DNA of 64,000 nt from Pleomorphovibrio marinus (lineage in GTDB: Bacteria > Bacteroidota > Bacteroidia > Cytophagales > Cyclobacteriaceae): positions 248,001-312,000 of the forward strand of contig NZ_QCXY01000002.1 of assembly GCF_003347495.1 (NCBI RefSeq), given 5' to 3'. Positions within the stretch are counted from its first letter, which is position 1. Each line of letters begins with the position of its first letter. The translations under genes were made by a program, and so were the position numbers. The notes below the pieces were generated by a model, which saw nothing but the letters and a program-made list of their open reading frames with translations, made no database searches and had not been told where the DNA came from. Of this stretch, positions 8,393-17,524 are shown in pieces.

Positions 8393-9745
8393 TTAAGGCC
8401 GGATTATTGTTCCGTCATGTTTTCTAACTGTCCAATTGGAACGGGTATGCATGGGATATTTGGCTGCAAGTTTCTCGTCTATGTCCACACCAAGACCAGG
8501 GACTTCGTTCACATACATGTATCCGTCCTTCATGGTGGGAGAGCCTGGGAATATCTCCCTTGACAAATCGGAAATCCTCGCGGCTTCCTGAATGCCAAAA
8601 TTCCATACCGCAAAATCAATGTGGGCATTAGCAGCATGTCCCACAGGGGATACATCCCCCGGGCCGTGCCAAGCAGTCTTGATGCCATAAAACTCCCCAA
8701 GCCGCGCCACCTTCATGGCCGGCGTGATGCCTCCTATTTGGGAAATGTGGATCCGGATATAGTCAAAAAGACGGTTGACCATGGGTTCCTTGAACTCATT
8801 GATATTGTTAAAAAGCTCACCCATGGATATGGGCACAGAGGTGATTTTCCGCAATTCCTTAAACCACTCCATTTGTTCCGGGGAAAAAGGATCTTCAATA
8901 AAAAATGGACGGTAAGGTTCTGTGCTTTTCACCACATTTATGGCATCAATGGGATCCAGGCGTTCATGAATGTCGTGCAATAGCTCGATTTCCTCCCCAC
9001 ATTGTTCCCTTACCACTTCAAAGAGCTTGGGTACGGAACGAATATACCTTCCTTGATCCATATATTGGTCCGTTTCCCTTCCAAAACCTGCCTTTTTGAA
9101 GTCGGGCTCACCGGAAATGCCTGCTCCTCCATAGCCACCCTGCTGAATCCGGATATACTTATAACCCTCCTCCATGTATTTGGTCACATTGTCTGCGGCT
9201 TCCTCCGGTGTGTTTCCACTGGCATGGGAATAGCAGGGTATGGCAAATCGGCATTTCCCTCCCAGCAATTGGTAAACGGGCATATTGGCCCTTTTACCTT
9301 TGATGTCCCAAAGTGCCTGGTCCAGACCGCTTATGGCATTGTTCAGCACAGGGCCATTTCTCCAATAGGAACTTACAAAGCAGGACTGCCACATATCCTC
9401 GATATTGTCCACATCCTTACCCACGCAAAAATCCTGCAGGTATTTTTCCACAGCCGTAATCACGGCAAAAGCTCTTTGGGTGAAGGTGGCGCAGCCCAGC
9501 CCATAAAGGCCTGGTTCGGATGTTTCTACCTTGACCACGATAAGGTTGGAGCCGCTGGGAGCGGTACCTATGGCCTTGACGTTGGTGATTTTTAAAGGGG
9601 GAAGTCCCCTCATGTAGGAGGGTGTTTCTTTTTCTTCCTTGGCTTGTGCGGTATTTCCAGGGTAAAGTCCCAGCATTCCCGCCATGGAGCTTAGACCGAG
9701 TCCTTTAAGCACCTGTCTTCGGGCATTGGTAATTCTGTTTTTCAT
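8393..9745 (-). CDS. Enolase-superfamily (mannonate dehydratase-like) enzyme, Tat-exported
   Basis: A 450-residue member of the mandelate racemase/muconate lactonizing group, closest in pattern to D-mannonate dehydratase/RspA proteins. It begins with a twin-arginine signal (NARRQVLKGLG, then hydrophobic, ending AQA about residue 35), so it is exported folded. Metal-binding acids appear in LLHDIHERLDP, FFIEDPF and SMGELF, and a catalytic HGPGDVSPVGHAA block follows. Such enzymes dehydrate sugar acids; the exact substrate cannot be read from sequence. It stands alone, with a stem-loop at its 3' end. Confidence 0.85.
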   Translation of the reverse strand: MKNRITNARRQVLKGLGLSSMAGMLGLYPGNTAQAKEEKETPSYMRGLPPLKITNVKAIGTAPSGSNLIVVKVETSEPGLYGLGCATFTQRAFAVITAVEKYLQDFCVGKDVDNIEDMWQSCFVSSYWRNGPVLNNAISGLDQALWDIKGKRANMPVYQLLGGKCRFAIPCYSHASGNTPEEAADNVTKYMEEGYKYIRIQQGGYGGAGISGEPDFKKAGFGRETDQYMDQGRYIRSVPKLFEVVREQCGEEIELLHDIHERLDPIDAINVVKSTEPYRPFFIEDPFSPEQMEWFKELRKITSVPISMGELFNNINEFKEPMVNRLFDYIRIHISQIGGITPAMKVARLGEFYGIKTAWHGPGDVSPVGHAANAHIDFAVWNFGIQEAARISDLSREIFPGSPTMKDGYMYVNEVPGLGVDIDEKLAAKYPMHTRSNWTVRKHDGTIIRP

Positions 9746-9889
9746 TTTTGGGTTTGTTAAATGTTAATGGATCAATGTACTATTTATTTGGTCAACAAAC
9801 CAAAAGAATCAGCATGTAGAAGCAATTCTTTTGACAAATGGCAATTTACTTTGGTTGCAAAAAATGTCCCGCTGTGGAAATCTTTAAGA

Positions 9890-11683
9890 TCAATCAGACT
9901 CTTGTACATTCTGGGTCTGTTTTTCGTAGAGCTCGGCATAGGTCCCTTTCAGTGCCAGTAGGGACTCGTGGCTTCCTTTCTCTATCAGTTCCCCATCATC
10001 CAAAACAAGGATCACATCGGCCAGCTTTGCAGAGGACACTCTATGAGAAATAATTAGGGAAGTTCTCCCTTTCATTATCTTACTTAAGGCGTTGAGGATG
10101 ACGTTTTCTGTTTTGGTGTCAACAGCGGAAAGACAATCATCTAGCAACAAAATAGTCGGGGATTTAGCAATGGCCCTTGCGATGCTGACTCGTTGTTTCT
10201 GGCCTCCGGAAAGGGTAATGCCCCTCTCCCCAAGTCGGGTCTGGAAGCCTTTTGGGAATTCCAAAATATTCTCGTAAACATCGGCATCTTTTGCTGCCTT
10301 GTGGATGATATCAAGGTTCGGATCTTCCGTGCCAAGCCCAAAGCCAATATTATTAGAAATGGTGTCGCTAAACAGGAAAACATCCTGGGGCACATACCCT
10401 ATTTGTTTTCTCAAATCAGCGATGTCGTAATCCTTTATGTTTTTACCATCTATGAATATATCTCCCCCACTGGGGTCATACATGCGGGTAATTAAATTGG
10501 CAATGGTGGATTTGCCCGATCCAGTGGTGCCAATCAAGGCCAGGGACTGTCCCGATTTTACTTCGAAGTTGATGTTTTTGAGGGCTCGAATGCCCGAGTC
10601 CGGGTAGGTGAAAGAAAGGTTACTTACTTTGATGTCCCCCTTGATGGATTCTCGGATTTTGGACTCACTTACGATATCGTTTTCCTCATCCAGAAACTCG
10701 TTGATTCGTGTTTGCGATGCCGCTGCTCTTTGGATAATACTGGTGACCCAGCCTAGGGAGGTAACTGGCCAGGTGAGCATATTTACATACAGGATAAATT
10801 CCGCGATAACCCCATAGCCTATTGCCCCTTCAATGACCTGGTTGCCCCCAACAAAAACCACAATAATGGTACTTAAGCCGATCAGCCCCAAAATCAATGG
10901 ATAAAAAAGGGATTCTACTTTCGTAAGCCGGATGGATTTCACTTTGTAATCCTCACTTGCTTTTGCAAATTCGTTGACACTGTCTTTTTCCCTGACAAAA
11001 GCCTTGATCACCCGGATTCCGGAAAATGCCTCCTGAACAAAGGTGCTGAGTGCCGATAGGCTACGCTGTATCTTTTCGGATCGCTCATTAATCATGTTGT
11101 TGACATAATAAATGCTCAGCGACAATATGGGAAGGGGCAGTAAGGACCACAAGGTCAAGGTAACATTGATGGAAAGCATATAGGCAATCACCATGGGAAA
11201 AAGCGTGAGCAGGTTGATGCCGTACATAAGGGCAGGACCAAGATACATGCGGACTCTGCTTACGTCTTCCGTGATTCTTGCCATCAGGTCACCTGTGCTG
11301 TTTCTTCTGTAAAATTGCAAAGGTAGCTCTTGGTATTTTTGATAGATTTCGTTTTTTAAGTCATACTCTATCAGCCTGGACATGGCGATGATGGTCTGCC
11401 TGATAAGAAACAAAAAGAAACCCCTCAGCAAGGCCATGGCCAAGATCAGACTCCCAAATACAAAAATGAAGCTGAGGAAAACTTTTCTTGCCTCCGACTC
11501 TAGTGGGGTGCTGTCTAGCAACTGGTAAAAGCTGAAGCTCTCTACCACGTAATCAATAGCTATCCTTACAAGTTGGGCAGGAATTATGACAAAAAAATTC
11601 GAAATAATGGTAAAAAGAATGCCTAAGATCAGGTAGGACTTGTATTTGTAGAGGTATTTATTGAGTCGGAATAAAGGCTTCAC
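9890..11683 (-). CDS. ABC exporter, transmembrane + ATPase, degenerate-site type
   Basis: A 597-residue MsbA/LmrA-like half-transporter: six-helix membrane domain (residues about 20-325) followed by an ATPase. Walker A GTTGSGKST is at 385-393, signature LSGGQ at 491-495, H-loop His547. Walker B ends LLLDDC (512-517): the catalytic Glu after the Walker B Asp is replaced by Asp516, as seen in the degenerate half of heterodimeric exporters such as BmrC or TM287. No partner half is adjacent. Substrate unknown (drug, lipid or peptide). It is transcribed away from leucine dehydrogenase. Confidence 0.9.
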   Translation of the reverse strand: MKPLFRLNKYLYKYKSYLILGILFTIISNFFVIIPAQLVRIAIDYVVESFSFYQLLDSTPLESEARKVFLSFIFVFGSLILAMALLRGFFLFLIRQTIIAMSRLIEYDLKNEIYQKYQELPLQFYRRNSTGDLMARITEDVSRVRMYLGPALMYGINLLTLFPMVIAYMLSINVTLTLWSLLPLPILSLSIYYVNNMINERSEKIQRSLSALSTFVQEAFSGIRVIKAFVREKDSVNEFAKASEDYKVKSIRLTKVESLFYPLILGLIGLSTIIVVFVGGNQVIEGAIGYGVIAEFILYVNMLTWPVTSLGWVTSIIQRAAASQTRINEFLDEENDIVSESKIRESIKGDIKVSNLSFTYPDSGIRALKNINFEVKSGQSLALIGTTGSGKSTIANLITRMYDPSGGDIFIDGKNIKDYDIADLRKQIGYVPQDVFLFSDTISNNIGFGLGTEDPNLDIIHKAAKDADVYENILEFPKGFQTRLGERGITLSGGQKQRVSIARAIAKSPTILLLDDCLSAVDTKTENVILNALSKIMKGRTSLIISHRVSSAKLADVILVLDDGELIEKGSHESLLALKGTYAELYEKQTQNVQESD

Positions 11684-11743
11684 GAAATTTTAAGCTAAAA
11701 TTAGTCTATAAAGTTTTATATTATATCAAATGAATCGTTAGTA

Positions 11744-11769
11744 TTGCAGGTGGTAAATATTTAATTTTG
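11744..11769 (+). promoter_or_regulatory. Candidate promoter of leucine dehydrogenase gene
   Basis: A TAATTTTG box (11762-11769) fits the Bacteroidota -7 consensus TAnnTTTG and lies 57 bases before the start codon; a TTG at 11744-11746 could act as the -33 element although the spacing (15 bases) is a little short. Prediction from sequence only. Confidence 0.4.
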
Positions 11770-11826
11770 CCATTACTATTTACCCTGTCAACTCAAAGAT
11801 AACACAATCTAAAACACATAGTTCAC

Positions 11827-12933
11827 ATGGCATCGATTAAAGCGGCAGAAAAAACCAAAGAACTTTCCATTTACGGACAAATCAGTGGGTTGGGACATGA
11901 GCAGTTGGTCATTTGTTACGATGAACCCACAGGCCTTAAGGCCATCATTGGTATTCACAACACCGTATTGGGGCCAGGGCTGGGAGGCACCAGAATGTGG
12001 CCCTATTCCAATGAACAGGATGCCATTAAAGACGTGCTTAGGCTATCCAGGGGCATGACTTTCAAAGCAGCCATTTCCGGTTTAAACATTGGTGGAGGAA
12101 AGGCGGTATTGATAGGGGATCCGAAGCTTAAAACGGAAGCTTACTTGAGAAGGCTGGGGAGGTTTATTCAAAGCTTAGGAGGCCGATATGTGACCGCTGA
12201 AGATGTCAATATGAACACCAGGGACATGGAACTAATCGCTATGGAGACTCCCTATGTGACAGGGCTGCCGGAGATAAAGGGAGGAGGTGGTGATCCTTCG
12301 CCGGTGACGGCTTATGGCACCTATCTGGGAATGAAGGCCGCAGCTAAAAAAGCGTATGGAAATGACTCCCTGGAGGGGAAACGTGTAGTGGTCCAGGGTG
12401 TGGGGCAGGTGGGATCCTACCTGGTTGGCCATTTGATGAAGGAGAAGGCGCAGGTATTCGTCACAGATATATTCGAAGAAAAGCTATTTGAGGTAGCTAA
12501 AAAAACCGGGGCACAGGTGATCGCACCGGATGCGGTATATGGGTTTAATATGGATATTTACTCCCCATGTGCACTTGGGGCTACCCTCAATGAGGAAACC
12601 ATACCTTTGCTCAAATGTGACATCGTGGCAGGTGGTGCCAACAATCAGTTGGAGGATGAAGAAAGTCATGGTCAGATGTTGTTGGACAGAGGCATTGTAT
12701 ATGCACCGGATTTCTTGATCAATGCAGGTGGGCTGATCAATGTGTACATTGAATTTTTGGGAGGGTATAAAAAAGAAGTAGCACTAGACCGTACTGAAGG
12801 AATTTATGCCACCTGTCTAGAGGTACTTCAAACTTCTTCTAAAGAGCAAAGAACCCCGCAGGAAATAGCCATGGAAATGGCTTGGAGCCGTATTGAAAGT
12901 ATAGCCAAGATAAAGCGTTCTTATGGCAGTTGA
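11827..12933 (+). CDS. Leucine dehydrogenase (Glu/Leu/Phe/Val dehydrogenase family)
   Basis: A 368-residue NAD-dependent amino-acid dehydrogenase that deaminates branched-chain amino acids to 2-oxo acids. The substrate-binding GPGLGGTRMWPY motif, catalytic-lysine region SGLNIGGGKAVLIGDP and catalytic TAEDVNMN block are intact, followed by a Rossmann fold (VVVQGVGQVGSYL). Length is typical. It is monocistronic, with its own promoter-like box upstream and a hairpin after it. In Bacteroidota it feeds branched-chain fatty-acid precursor synthesis or amino-acid catabolism (family knowledge). Confidence 0.93.
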   Translation: MASIKAAEKTKELSIYGQISGLGHEQLVICYDEPTGLKAIIGIHNTVLGPGLGGTRMWPYSNEQDAIKDVLRLSRGMTFKAAISGLNIGGGKAVLIGDPKLKTEAYLRRLGRFIQSLGGRYVTAEDVNMNTRDMELIAMETPYVTGLPEIKGGGGDPSPVTAYGTYLGMKAAAKKAYGNDSLEGKRVVVQGVGQVGSYLVGHLMKEKAQVFVTDIFEEKLFEVAKKTGAQVIAPDAVYGFNMDIYSPCALGATLNEETIPLLKCDIVAGGANNQLEDEESHGQMLLDRGIVYAPDFLINAGGLINVYIEFLGGYKKEVALDRTEGIYATCLEVLQTSSKEQRTPQEIAMEMAWSRIESIAKIKRSYGS

Positions 12934-12978
12934 GCGGTAGTTTTTCTCGCGATCACTGTATGCTATTTATTAGTTGAT

Positions 12979-13007
12979 GGGAAAGAATTGGCTTTTTCTT
13001 TCCCTTT
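12979..13007 (+). terminator. Hairpin after leucine dehydrogenase
   Basis: GGGAAAGAA (12979-12987) pairs with TTCTTTCCC (12996-13004) around an 8-base loop, followed by a short T run. It lies 45 bases after the dehydrogenase stop and before the nusB promoter-like box. Confidence 0.5.
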
Positions 13008-13022
13008 CCATGCGGATAGCAT

Positions 13023-13030
13023 TAACTTTG
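13023..13030 (+). promoter_or_regulatory. Candidate -7 box of the nusB operon
   Basis: TAACTTTG matches the Bacteroidota -7 consensus TAnnTTTG, 20 bases before the nusB start. No good TTTG -33 element lies at the usual distance, so the transcript would have a very short leader if this is used. Confidence 0.35.
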
Positions 13031-13049
13031 CGTTCTTTAATGTCAGATA

Positions 13050-14228
13050 ATGTTAAATAGAAGAATCCTTAGAGTAAAAGCTTTTCAAACTTTGTACGCC
13101 TTCCAACAATGCAAGGCTTCCAACCAAAACCTAGCGTATGATTGGATAAAGGCGCAATTCCTGCCTGACCTGAACAGCATGGAGGTACAGGATAAGGTAA
13201 AGCTAAGGAAAGAAGCAGAGCAGTGCATAAGGTTGTTTGATGCTCAGTTGGAGGGTAATCCTCATGAGGATGGGGAGCATTCTCCGAAAATCAACAACAT
13301 GGCAAAGGCCGCCTTGGTACAGTTTAAGAAGCAAAATGAAAAGGATTTGGAATTCCTGAGCAACAATATGGTGACTGCCGCAGAGCGCATACCCTCCCTT
13401 TATTTGCTGTCAATAGCTATTTTGATCGGGTTTGGGGAGCATTTGGAGAAGGAGCTGGACAAAAGAAAAAAATTGGGGAACAAGGGGAATTCCCTTGCAG
13501 GGGAGTCGAATTTGGCAAAGAACAAAGTTCTGGTTTTTTTGAAGGAAAAATCCCCTATAGAACAGGAATTTGTGAGGCATCATGTGTTCAGGGAAGAAAT
13601 TGCCGATGAAATTAGGCAATGGTTTAGGGAACATGTAAAGTCTCAGGAGGATTATTTAGAATATTCCAAGAACCCATCCCCATCCTGGGAGGACGACATG
13701 GAAATTCTACAAACACTTTTGAAAAAAGTGGTTTTCAAGAATGACACCATTCTCAGTTTTTTTCAGGAGAAGGATATAAATTGGTCGGAAAACCGGCCTG
13801 TGGTTCGAAGTTTGGCATTAAAAGTGCTAAAAAACCTTGATGGAGAGGGTTTGCCTTCAGAGGAGTTTTTGCCGGAGCTGGCGATAAACTGGGAGGATGA
13901 CAAGGAATTTTTCCAAAATATATTTAATTTGTCTGTTCGATCCGAAAAGGAATTTAGTGGGCTTATAGCAGAGAAAGCAAAAAACTGGGATATTGAGCGG
14001 ATTGCCCAAACGGACAAGGTGATATTGACAATGGCCTTGACAGAAATGGTCAACTTCCCAAGTATTCCCGTTAAGGTAACTATTAACGAATTTATAGATA
14101 TATCAAAAACTTACAGCACCCCAAAGAGTAAACAATTTGTTAATGGGTTGCTGGACGTGTTGGCTAAAGAACTAACCGATTCCGGTAAAATCCGTAAGAG
14201 TGGTAGGGGACTGATAGATAACAAATAA
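13050..14228 (+). CDS. nusB: Transcription antitermination factor NusB
   Basis: A 392-residue, Bacteroidota-length NusB, much longer than the 140-residue enterobacterial form. The N-terminus MLNRRILRVKAFQTLYAF is the NusB helix 1 pattern; the classical NusB domain is in the C-terminal third (WDIERIAQTDKVILTMALTEM, then PVKVTINEFIDISKTYSTPKSKQFVNGLLD). NusB binds boxA RNA with NusE and promotes rRNA antitermination. It opens a run of six closely spaced plus-strand genes through coaE, probably one operon. Confidence 0.92.
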   Translation: MLNRRILRVKAFQTLYAFQQCKASNQNLAYDWIKAQFLPDLNSMEVQDKVKLRKEAEQCIRLFDAQLEGNPHEDGEHSPKINNMAKAALVQFKKQNEKDLEFLSNNMVTAAERIPSLYLLSIAILIGFGEHLEKELDKRKKLGNKGNSLAGESNLAKNKVLVFLKEKSPIEQEFVRHHVFREEIADEIRQWFREHVKSQEDYLEYSKNPSPSWEDDMEILQTLLKKVVFKNDTILSFFQEKDINWSENRPVVRSLALKVLKNLDGEGLPSEEFLPELAINWEDDKEFFQNIFNLSVRSEKEFSGLIAEKAKNWDIERIAQTDKVILTMALTEMVNFPSIPVKVTINEFIDISKTYSTPKSKQFVNGLLDVLAKELTDSGKIRKSGRGLIDNK

Positions 14229-14241
14229 AAAATTCAGCAAC

Positions 14242-14547
14242 ATGAGCAACAAAGGAACTTCGATAGTGGCATTTATGTTTGGCGCTGGTATAGGCGCAGT
14301 ATTTGGTGTTTTATATGCCCCAGATGCGGGAAACAACACCAGGGACAAACTGACGTATAAACTGACCAAGTACAAGAGTGAATTGGAGGAATTGGTGAAG
14401 GAATTGATGGAGGGCAAGGATTTACCTGCCAATCAAGCCAAATCCGAGGGAAATAAAGTGATCTCCGAGGCCAAAACCAAGGCGGAAAACCTCTTGAACG
14501 ACGTGAACAAACTAATAGATCAGATCAATCAGGAAAACAATAATTAA
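14242..14547 (+). CDS. YtxH domain-containing protein
   Basis: A 101-residue protein with one N-terminal glycine-rich transmembrane segment (SIVAFMFGAGIGAVFGVLYAP), the YtxH hallmark with the following DAGNNTRDKL, and a charged alpha-helical tail likely to form a coiled coil. The family is small, membrane-anchored and associated with general stress in other bacteria; its role here is unknown. It starts 13 bases after nusB and ends 6 bases before the next gene. Confidence 0.85.
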   Translation: MSNKGTSIVAFMFGAGIGAVFGVLYAPDAGNNTRDKLTYKLTKYKSELEELVKELMEGKDLPANQAKSEGNKVISEAKTKAENLLNDVNKLIDQINQENNN

Positions 14548-14553
14548 AAAGAA

Positions 14554-15099
14554 ATGATTAAAAAACTAAGTATTGTGGCATGTGCTGGAATAATAATGGC
14601 CATGTGGGTAGGATGCAGCGAAAAAACAGATGAAAAAGATGAGCGCATAGCCGCTTTGGAGCAGAAAATTTCACAAATGGAGCAAAATCAAGTGGTGGCT
14701 CCTTCTAATGCCCAAAGTGTGCAGGCAGCAGATCCCGGTACTGTGGGTGCTTTTGATTTTGAGACTACAGAATTTGACTTTGGTACCATCAGCGAAGGGG
14801 AAGTAGTGGAACATGTGTTCAATTTTAAAAACAAGGGAGAAGCACCTTTGGTAATTTCCAATGTGCAGGCTTCCTGTGGATGTACTAGTCCAGAGTGGAC
14901 CAAAACACCCATTAAACCCGGGGAGGAAGGCTTGATCAAAGTGGTGTTTAACTCCACCAGTAAGACGGGTGTGCAGAGCCCAACGGTGTCTGTCACTGCC
15001 AATACATCCCCAAATGTAACGCGATTAAGATTAAAAGGAACCGTAAACCAAAAGACAGCTTCCGCAGCCAGGCCTGTAGAAGGACCCGTTAAGAAATAA
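14554..15099 (+). CDS. DUF1573 lipoprotein
   Basis: A 181-residue lipoprotein: lipobox MWVGC with Cys21, a short coiled-coil stretch (residues about 27-47), then an Ig-like DUF1573 domain with the signature FDFGTISEGEVVEHVFNFKNKGEAPLVI and QASCGCTSPEWTK. DUF1573 proteins are envelope proteins of Bacteroidota with unknown binding function. It lies between ytxH and yajC in the same operon. Confidence 0.9.
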   Translation: MIKKLSIVACAGIIMAMWVGCSEKTDEKDERIAALEQKISQMEQNQVVAPSNAQSVQAADPGTVGAFDFETTEFDFGTISEGEVVEHVFNFKNKGEAPLVISNVQASCGCTSPEWTKTPIKPGEEGLIKVVFNSTSKTGVQSPTVSVTANTSPNVTRLRLKGTVNQKTASAARPVEGPVKK

Positions 15100-15105
15100 A
15101 AAAAG

Positions 15106-15423
15106 ATGTTTAATTTTATATTGTTACAAGCAGAGGGTGCTGGTGGAGGCATCATGGGTCAGGTATTCTTGTTTGGGAGTATCATTTTGATCATGTATTT
15201 TTTCATGATCCGGCCCCAACAGAAAAAACAAAAAGACACCAACAAATTCATAGAGGAAATAAAAAAAGGAGACATGGTGGTGACGGTGGGAGGAATTCAC
15301 GGTAAAGTTTATGCTGTGGAGGGAGACACCGTAATGGTGGAGTTGGAAAAAGGGATGAAGATCAAGGTGGAAAAGACCGCGCTTTCCTTAGAATACAGCA
15401 AGAAATATAAAGAAACGAAATAA
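15106..15423 (+). CDS. yajC: Preprotein translocase subunit YajC
   Basis: A 105-residue protein with one N-terminal transmembrane helix (IMGQVFLFGSIILIMYFFMIRPQQKKQK) and the family's small beta domain (GDMVVTVGGIHGKVYAVEGDTVMVEL). YajC accompanies SecDF in the Sec translocon. Genes for SecD/SecF are not in the window; the nusB-ytxH-DUF1573-yajC-ybbR-coaE order is a familiar Bacteroidota arrangement. Confidence 0.95.
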   Translation: MFNFILLQAEGAGGGIMGQVFLFGSIILIMYFFMIRPQQKKQKDTNKFIEEIKKGDMVVTVGGIHGKVYAVEGDTVMVELEKGMKIKVEKTALSLEYSKKYKETK

Positions 15424-15430
15424 AATAGCA

Positions 15431-16399
15431 TTGAGCAATTTCCGAAAGTTTTTCAAAAAACTTAAACCGGAGAAATCCTCCAACATCAAAGTGGTAGTTC
15501 TGTGTGTTTTCACGGCTACCACTTTTTGGGTTTTAAATGCCCTCAATAAGGAGGATTACAGCACAATAGTAAGTCAACCAATAAGAATCGAATATAATCA
15601 AGAGGAATTTCAGGCCGTGGAGGAACTTCCGGGATACGTTCAGATAGAAATTCACGGGAATGGCTGGGATTTGTTGAGAAAATATTTCCAATTTAATGTA
15701 ACCCCATTTGTTATTGAATTGGAGGATCCGTCGCGAAATGGTTATGTGCTGACCAGGGATGTGCGGAGGGAGCTTACTGAAGTTATTGCCCCCACCCAAT
15801 TGGTCAATATTGTCCAGGATTCTATCCATTTTAAGGTGGATAGGTTGGTTACTAGAAAAATCAACGTGGTAGTAGATACTACGGAAAATACCTTGGCCCA
15901 AAATTTCAGATATGCTTCCCCAATAAAAATTGATCCCGAAGTAGTGGCAGTAAGAGGGCCGATTTCCATTGTGCAATCTCTGGAGGGCCAGCTTTTATTG
16001 GAACTTCCGGACGACGAGATTAAAAGTAATTATTCCAAACTGCTTCCGCTGACCGTTCCCAGAGACAAGAGGTCCTTTTTGAGTCTGGAGGAAGAAACGG
16101 TCCAGGTTGATTTTGAAGTGGTGCAATTTGTAGATGGCAGCAAGCGTCTAACTTTGGAAAAGAAATTCTTCCCCGCAAATGTAAGTGTGGAGCAAGAGGA
16201 TATTTCCTCAGTGATGTTATTCTATCTGGTGGATGAGCGGCACCTGGAAGATTTGGAGAAACTAGACCTGCAAGCGGTATTGAACTTTCATAATCGCAAC
16301 AGGGAGGACAGCACGGTGAATGTGTCCCTGAATCTAAATCCAAATTACCTTGAAATACAGAGCTTTGTGCCCGAGAAATTCAAACTGATTTATGAGTAA
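15431..16399 (+). CDS. YbbR-like domain protein
   Basis: A 322-residue membrane-anchored protein with a single N-terminal transmembrane helix (residues about 20-38, KVVVLCVFTATTFWVLNAL) and extracytoplasmic YbbR-like beta repeats. The start used is TTG at 15431, 7 bases after yajC; no ATG lies nearby. The 3' end overlaps coaE by 8 bases. YbbR homologues regulate the diadenylate cyclase CdaA in Firmicutes; here the function is unknown. Confidence 0.85.
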   Translation: MSNFRKFFKKLKPEKSSNIKVVVLCVFTATTFWVLNALNKEDYSTIVSQPIRIEYNQEEFQAVEELPGYVQIEIHGNGWDLLRKYFQFNVTPFVIELEDPSRNGYVLTRDVRRELTEVIAPTQLVNIVQDSIHFKVDRLVTRKINVVVDTTENTLAQNFRYASPIKIDPEVVAVRGPISIVQSLEGQLLLELPDDEIKSNYSKLLPLTVPRDKRSFLSLEEETVQVDFEVVQFVDGSKRLTLEKKFFPANVSVEQEDISSVMLFYLVDERHLEDLEKLDLQAVLNFHNRNREDSTVNVSLNLNPNYLEIQSFVPEKFKLIYE

Positions 16400-17012
16400 G
16401 GACACTCCTTATTTGGTAGGGATCACCGGAGGGATAGGTGCCGGAAAGACCACCGTTTCCAAGGTTTTTAAGGTGTTGGGGGCACCTCTATATAATGCGG
16501 ATGAGAGGGCCAAATGGCTTATGGAAAACGATGAGAGCTTGAGGGCAGGCATCCTGGATGGTTTCGGAAAGGAAGCCTATCATGAGGATGGTAGATTGAA
16601 CCGAGTTTTTCTAGCTGCAAAGGTTTTTTCCGATTCGACGCAAACGGAAAAAATAAACGCAATGGTTCACCCTGCGGTTGGTCGGGATTTCAGGGACTGG
16701 TGCCTGGGGAAGTCCTATCCCTATGTGCTAAAGGAGGCTGCACTGCTGTTTGAAACAGGATCTTACAAGGACCTGGACAAAGTTCTTCTTGTCACCGCAC
16801 CTTTAGAAACCAGAATAGAAAGGGTACTGTCCAGGGACCCGCAAAGGACAAGGGAGCAGGTTCTGGATATTGTGGAGAAACAATGGGATGAATCAAAAAA
16901 AAGAGAACTTTCCGATTTTATAGTTGAAAACTGCAACAAAAGTATGCTGCTACCCCAAATTCTGAAAGTGCACCAAAAGCTCTTGTCTTATTCTGAGGGA
17001 AAACGAGCCTAA
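16392..17012 (+). CDS. coaE: Dephospho-CoA kinase
   Basis: A 206-residue enzyme catalysing the last step of coenzyme A synthesis, phosphorylation of the ribose 3'-hydroxyl. The P-loop GITGGIGAGKTTVSKV is at residues 9-24, the NADERAKWLM substrate region follows, and the lid contains SRDPQRTREQ. It overlaps ybbR by 8 bases and is the last gene of the operon; its stop overlaps the convergent hypothetical gene by 4 bases. Confidence 0.95.
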   Translation: MSKDTPYLVGITGGIGAGKTTVSKVFKVLGAPLYNADERAKWLMENDESLRAGILDGFGKEAYHEDGRLNRVFLAAKVFSDSTQTEKINAMVHPAVGRDFRDWCLGKSYPYVLKEAALLFETGSYKDLDKVLLVTAPLETRIERVLSRDPQRTREQVLDIVEKQWDESKKRELSDFIVENCNKSMLLPQILKVHQKLLSYSEGKRA

Positions 17013-17254
17013 AAGTCTTCCAAGCTGATTTGGTCCAAATAGAACTTCATTCGGGAATGGCTGGGGTTTAGAAAGTCGATCTTGTCAATGCGGTCGTGTT
17101 TGTGGTTGTAAAAGACTTCCACATATTCCCTTCCTAGAAGATAGAGATTTATTTTGTAGGCATAATACCTTATACCCACTACAAAAGTACCCTCCGTGTA
17201 GAGTTTATTGATTTTTTTGTGCAAGGAAAGTTTTCTAAAATCTTCTTTACTCAT
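17009..17254 (-). CDS. Small conserved-looking hypothetical protein
   Basis: An 81-residue basic protein, start chosen at MSKEDFRKLSLHKKINKLY because an AGGG-like ribosome site precedes it; an in-frame ATG at 17356 would extend it to 115 residues. The body reads GTFVVGIRYYAYKINLYLLGREYVEVFYNHKHDRIDKI and ends MKFYLDQI. I have an impression of similar short proteins in related bacteria but cannot name a family. Convergent with coaE (4-base overlap). Confidence 0.6.
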   Translation of the reverse strand: MSKEDFRKLSLHKKINKLYTEGTFVVGIRYYAYKINLYLLGREYVEVFYNHKHDRIDKIDFLNPSHSRMKFYLDQISLEDF

Positions 17255-17463
17255 CTTTTTCCCTGAAATGCTTTGCTTCTTTCGATTGATAACGGTAATA
17301 AAGGGGTGAAGGTATTTTGGGAAAGTGATAATCCGATTGAATTGGGTAATCCCCATTCCATGACTCTAAAATAAGTATTTTTTTATAATATGCCGAATCC
17401 AAGTGGCTAAATGCGAGAGAGGACTTAATAGAAAAAACAGTCAATTTCCCTCCAAAATGTATT

Positions 17464-17471
17464 TAATTTTG
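17464..17471 (+). promoter_or_regulatory. Candidate -7 box of the NlpC/P60 gene
   Basis: TAATTTTG matches the Bacteroidota -7 consensus and lies 53 bases before the start of the NlpC/P60 gene. No clear TTTG -33 partner is seen. Confidence 0.35.
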
Positions 17472-17524
17472 AAACTATCTCGTTCCTGATTAATATTGGA
17501 AATATCATTTATCAAATTGTTTTT

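Noticed and set aside
8045-8563. Plus-strand open frame of 172 codons
   Set aside because: Pro/Leu/Ser-rich, no family pattern, and its 3' part is antisense to the well-supported dehydratase gene and its 3' stem-loop.
9002-9595. 197-codon plus-strand frame
   Set aside because: Antisense shadow of the dehydratase gene, which has intact motifs.
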